64,000 bases of DNA from positions 434,001 to 498,000 of the forward strand of contig DASXEW010000003.1 of assembly GCA_036489885.1 (NCBI GenBank), given 5' to 3'. The translations under genes were made by a program, and so were the position numbers. Below, in pieces: positions 61,117 through 64,000 of this stretch (its first letter is position 1; every line of letters starts with the position of its first letter). The notes under the pieces are model-generated. The model worked only from the letters and a program-made list of their open reading frames with translations, was not told where the DNA came from and did no database searches. Origin of the DNA: Candidatus Baltobacteraceae bacterium. GTDB taxonomy: Bacteria > Vulcanimicrobiota > Vulcanimicrobiia > Vulcanimicrobiales > Vulcanimicrobiaceae.

Positions 61117-62616
61117 GTGATCTCTGTGGCGTCCGCAGTTGCGTTGACGGCGGCATTCCCAAAGCTCGATTGGGCTTGGATTGCGCCGTTTGCAATGGCC
61201 GGACTTTTTTGGTCCTGGTTCGTGACTCCCGCTCGCACCGCGTTCTGGATCGGACTTCTCAACGGGGCTTTGTTTTTCACGATCATGTACTCGTGGTTTG
61301 GCGTGACCGCGGCCAGCCTGGTCGGTCCCTATGGCTTCGTGACCGTTCTGGGACCCGCGATCGGCGATGCGCTCGCCTTCGCGTTCGCCGGGTTCTTCGC
61401 GTCGCTCGTTTTCGCACGCGCTCCGGGGCTTCTGGGAGCATTTGCCGGAGCTGCGGCGTTCGCGGTCAGCGAATGGTGCCGTTCGGTCGGGGTGCTGGGC
61501 GTGCCGTTCGCGCAGATCGGCTACTCGCAAACATCGAGCCTCTTTGGGCCGCTCGCCGCGTATGGCGGATCGATCTTCGTCACATTCATAGTCGCCGCAA
61601 TCGGCGCCGTGTTCGCCTCCTATGTCATCGAGCGCACGCGCCTCATTCAAACGATTGCGGGTCTGGCCGCGATCGGGCTGTTGACCCTCGCAGCGTATGC
61701 GTTCTGGCCGGCACGTCATGCCGCGCCGGCTACGATTCCGGTTTCCGCAATTCAAGGCAACATCAAACAGCAGACAAAGTGGGATCCGCAATCATTTTTT
61801 CTCGCCTTCGAACGCTACGTCGAATTGACGCAGGCCACGCAGGCTACGCATCCGGTTTTCGTGCTCTGGCCGGAAACGGTGATCACTGCGGCGATTGGCG
61901 ACGATGATGCACTTGCACCAAGAGACGTCCCCGGCGCGCGTCAAACACGCGAACGCTTCGGGATGCTCGCGCAGAGCTTGAACACGACGATCGCGGTAGG
62001 CTCGCTCGAAGTCTCACACGACGGTTTGCACAACGCGCTCTACTTTTTCGCACCGGACGGCATGCTCGACGTCCTCTACCGGAAACGTCAGCTGGTGCCG
62101 TACGCGGAGTGGATTCCGTTTGGCAGCTCCTTGCTCAAATGGTTTCCCTATCTCGATCAGCTCGGAAGGCAAGTCCCCGGGCACGATCCGGCGGTCGTCA
62201 CGATCGGTCCGCTTGACATCGCGCCGCTCATCTGCTGGGAATCCGCATTTTCCGACGTGGTTCACGATCAGATTGCACGCGGCGCAAACCTCCTCGCAAT
62301 TTCGACCGACGACGGTTGGTTCGGCGAAAGCGCCGGACCCTACCAGCACGCGCAAATTGCGCAAATGCGCGCGATTGAAAGCGGCCGCTGGGTGCTGCGC
62401 GCGGCCGCCACGGGTGTCTCCGGGATCATTGCGCCCGACGGTCACTGGACGCAGCGCTCGGGTCTCGACGAGCAAGTCGCGATCAATGGTTTCGTCGGAC
62501 CCCCGGCCCCAACGCTGTTCGCAACGATCGGACCCTGGAACGTCGCGTACGCGCTGTTCGCATTTTATCTTCTCTCGCTCCTCATCGGTTGGCGATGGCA
62601 AAACGCCTTGCACTAA
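61117..62616 (+). CDS. lnt: Apolipoprotein N-acyltransferase
   Basis: About 499 aa; the start is uncertain between GTG 61117, GTG 61126 and CTG 61090, since no Shine-Dalgarno sequence is clear. N-terminal eight-helix region, then a C-terminal nitrilase-like domain with the Lnt triad: Glu in LWPETVITAA, Lys in YRKRQLVPYAEWIPFG and Cys in PLICWESAFSD; the EWIPFG and GPYQHAQIAQMRAIE elements are characteristic. It adds the third acyl chain to lipoproteins in the inner membrane, serving the several lipoproteins of this window. It overlaps the LptC-like gene by 22 bp. Confidence 0.92.
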   Translation: MISVASAVALTAAFPKLDWAWIAPFAMAGLFWSWFVTPARTAFWIGLLNGALFFTIMYSWFGVTAASLVGPYGFVTVLGPAIGDALAFAFAGFFASLVFARAPGLLGAFAGAAAFAVSEWCRSVGVLGVPFAQIGYSQTSSLFGPLAAYGGSIFVTFIVAAIGAVFASYVIERTRLIQTIAGLAAIGLLTLAAYAFWPARHAAPATIPVSAIQGNIKQQTKWDPQSFFLAFERYVELTQATQATHPVFVLWPETVITAAIGDDDALAPRDVPGARQTRERFGMLAQSLNTTIAVGSLEVSHDGLHNALYFFAPDGMLDVLYRKRQLVPYAEWIPFGSSLLKWFPYLDQLGRQVPGHDPAVVTIGPLDIAPLICWESAFSDVVHDQIARGANLLAISTDDGWFGESAGPYQHAQIAQMRAIESGRWVLRAAATGVSGIIAPDGHWTQRSGLDEQVAINGFVGPPAPTLFATIGPWNVAYALFAFYLLSLLIGWRWQNALH

Positions 62617-63125
62617 TCGCGACGATCGGCTTGCTTCTCGGACTCGGCTTCGCATTGTGGCGTGCCGGCGAAGAAGATCTGCCGCCGCCGACGGAAACGC
62701 AGACGATGAAAACGGGCGAGGCTCAGGGGCGCCGCGCGCAGTTCGCATCGTGGCAATTCACATACGATAGTGCAACGACGCTCCAGGACGGCGTCACCCA
62801 GGAGATCGATGGCATTCACGACGGCGTCTATTTAAAAAAAGGGAAGCCATTCGTGCGCATGCACGCCGATCGCGCCGTCTACAACTCGCTGACGCACGAT
62901 TTTACCGTAAACGGTCCCGTGCATTTCGACGTCAACGATCATGGTAAGAACCGCACGTTCGATACGGACTACGCCGTCTGGACCGAGGCTAACCAGACGC
63001 TGCGCATCCCCGGGAAGGCGACGGTCGGCAGCGGTCGCGAGCAGGTGACGGTCACCGACATCACGGTCGACCTTAGCAAAGGCCAATACACCATAGGGAA
63101 GATTCAGGGCGCCGCCCAACCGTGA
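62595..63125 (+). CDS. lptC: LptC-like LPS export periplasmic protein
   Basis: 176 aa from ATG 62595 inside the lnt 3' end. A single N-terminal membrane anchor (ALIATIGLLLGLGFALWRAG) and a beta-jellyroll-like domain: FTYDSATTLQDGVTQEIDGI, then VYLKKGKPFVRMHADRAVYN, and NGPVHFDVN...LRIPGKATVG. This is the LptC/OstA-like pattern. It would link the LptBFG complex to LptA/LptD. LptA is not seen. Its stop overlaps the next gene by 4 bp. Confidence 0.85.
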   Translation: MAKRLALIATIGLLLGLGFALWRAGEEDLPPPTETQTMKTGEAQGRRAQFASWQFTYDSATTLQDGVTQEIDGIHDGVYLKKGKPFVRMHADRAVYNSLTHDFTVNGPVHFDVNDHGKNRTFDTDYAVWTEANQTLRIPGKATVGSGREQVTVTDITVDLSKGQYTIGKIQGAAQP

Positions 63126-63649
63126 ACAGCATGCGCAGCTCCTTGATCGCGTGCTTCATTCTCGTTCTCATGGTGTCGGCATGCAGCGGAAAGGGCGGCG
63201 GTGGCGCCTCACCCGACGCGACGCCGACGAGCGATACATATCTCTCCCATCGCGGCGAGGTGATGCCGCTGCGTAGCGCGCTCGGCGGAGTCGCATTTCG
63301 CCCGTTCATTCCGGCGCGCGAGATCATCGAAACCGCTGTTCTTCCCGCTTACAACGGCGGAGACGACACGCGTGTTAATCGCGGCATCGGTTTCGAGTAC
63401 ACCTCGAAACGAGAAGCTTACGTTCTCAAAGAATGGCCGGGAAGCGGCTTGCCCGGGCCGCGCAACGTCGCTACGATCGACAATTGCCTAATCACGTCGT
63501 ACGACATCAGTGGCGGTGCGACCGGAAAGCAAGGAGCGCTATGGTCGAACGGACGAGTCGTTTCCAATCTTGTCGCGGTCGGCAACGCCTCTGACCGTGA
63601 GACGTTCGAGGAAGCGCGCCGGCTCGTTCGTCTCGGCGCGTGCCGTTAA
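63122..63649 (+). CDS. Lipoprotein of unknown function
   Basis: 175 aa from GTG 63122 (overlapping the LptC-like stop) or 172 aa from the ATG at codon 4. Lipoprotein signal RSSLIACFILVLMVSAC with a clear lipobox, then a Gly/Asp-rich linker. The folded part (~45-175) begins RGEVMPLRSALGGVAF and contains IDNCLITSYDISGGATGKQG. No family recognised. Its place at the end of the lnt-lptC run suggests an envelope role. It shares TTAA with the convergent KGG gene. Confidence 0.75.
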   Translation: MNSMRSSLIACFILVLMVSACSGKGGGGASPDATPTSDTYLSHRGEVMPLRSALGGVAFRPFIPAREIIETAVLPAYNGGDDTRVNRGIGFEYTSKREAYVLKEWPGSGLPGPRNVATIDNCLITSYDISGGATGKQGALWSNGRVVSNLVAVGNASDRETFEEARRLVRLGACR

Positions 63650-63990
63650 GTCTTTTTTCCTTCCTCGATTTCGAGAGCTTTTTTCGCGTCGGCGATCAGC
63701 TTCTTGACTTTCTGACCGCCTTTGTGACCGATCTCTTCGTAGAAGTCAGAGCCGTACTTGTTCTTGACGACCTTGCCGCCTTTTTGGCCGATCGCTTCAT
63801 AGAACTCGGCGCCGTGCCGCTCGCGGGTAACTTGACCACCCTTACGGCCGATCTTTTCGTAAAAGCCTGAACCGTAGCGATCACGCACAGTGTCGCCGCC
63901 TTTTTTGCCAGCTTCACGCACCGACATTTCGCCGCCATCGTTTTCATCTTGTGGGCGTTCGTTCACATTTTTATCCTTGTCGGTTGCCAT
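63646..63990 (-). CDS. KGG-repeat stress-induced hydrophilic protein (GsiB/ConA10-like)
   Basis: 114-aa very hydrophilic protein with four KGG motifs (GKKGGDTV, GRKGGQVT, GQKGGKVV, GHKGGQKV). Three repeats follow a YGSGFYEKIGRKGG-like 20-residue period. This resembles Bacillus general stress protein GsiB and related desiccation proteins. It is probably made under general stress. The start ATG 63990 lies 10 bp from the window end; its promoter is outside. Confidence 0.9.
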   Translation of the reverse strand: MATDKDKNVNERPQDENDGGEMSVREAGKKGGDTVRDRYGSGFYEKIGRKGGQVTRERHGAEFYEAIGQKGGKVVKNKYGSDFYEEIGHKGGQKVKKLIADAKKALEIEEGKKT

Positions 63991-64000
63991 TGATTCCCCC

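Overview
This 64 kb window is chromosomal DNA from a GC-rich diderm bacterium. It encodes LPS-transport proteins (an LptF/G permease, LptD, an LptC-like protein), apolipoprotein N-acyltransferase, an Omp85-type barrel and three TonB-dependent receptors with N-terminal carboxypeptidase-regulatory-like domains. The mix of Oar-like receptors, GntR/FCD regulators, a KGG stress protein and a compact layout would suit a soil or permafrost lineage such as Candidatus Eremiobacterota (WPS-2) or an Acidobacteriota-like group. That placement is inference; the window has no rRNA or tRNA gene to test it.

Layout. 1-12.3 kb: a catabolic island for D-amino acids or proline-type amino acids. It holds a DadA-like FAD oxidoreductase (cut by the left edge), two TonB receptors, two GntR/FCD regulators, an ornithine-cyclodeaminase/mu-crystallin-family enzyme, an N-acyl-D-amino-acid deacylase and an enolase-superfamily racemase/dehydratase resembling hydroxyproline-betaine epimerase. 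Palindromic operators sit in both divergent promoter regions. 12.5-16.2 kb: a tight minus-strand operon (Omp85-like barrel, methyltransferase, TauE/SafE, DUF5522, secreted orphan). 16.2-19.9 kb: small stress and regulatory genes (DUF4097, DUF4239, hemerythrin, DUF6496, ArsR plus SRPBCC). 20-28 kb: a peptide-use operon (C26 gamma-glutamyl hydrolase, TonB receptor, S9 peptidase) ending in a broken response-regulator DNA-binding domain, preceded by a zinc-knuckle/TPR/LuxR regulator. 28-33.9 kb: ClC transporter with CBS domains, a large secreted orphan, an eIF1-like protein and a MarR-GNAT protein.

33.9-42.5 kb: a pyroglutamate/peptide-amide locus (MFS, PxpA, peptide-binding protein, amidase with GatC-like partner, TetR regulator, DppB/DppC permeases, SDR). 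It lacks the ABC ATPases and PxpB/PxpC. 42.5-53.9 kb: a YXWGXW-repeat protein with a His-rich 33-bp repeat array, a Tat-exported flavin amine oxidase beside a RidA paralogue, a PilZ protein, MFS, M28 peptidase, threonine synthase beside a second RidA, a cNMP-binding protein and an RsbU/RsbV/RsbW-type partner-switching operon. 53.9-64 kb: envelope biogenesis (Na+/H+ antiporter, lytic transglycosylase, LptF/G, LptD, Lnt, LptC-like) with a 54-aa metallothionein on the opposite strand, then a KGG stress protein.

Genes are packed tightly. Many operon neighbours overlap by 1-4 bp, and four convergent pairs share a 4-bp stop-codon overlap. Several starts are GTG or TTG. At least two proteins (the MFS protein near 46.9 kb and the antiporter near 54.0 kb) have conserved N-termini upstream of any ATG/GTG/TTG, which suggests CTG initiation. 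No CRISPR array, insertion sequence, tRNA or rRNA was seen.
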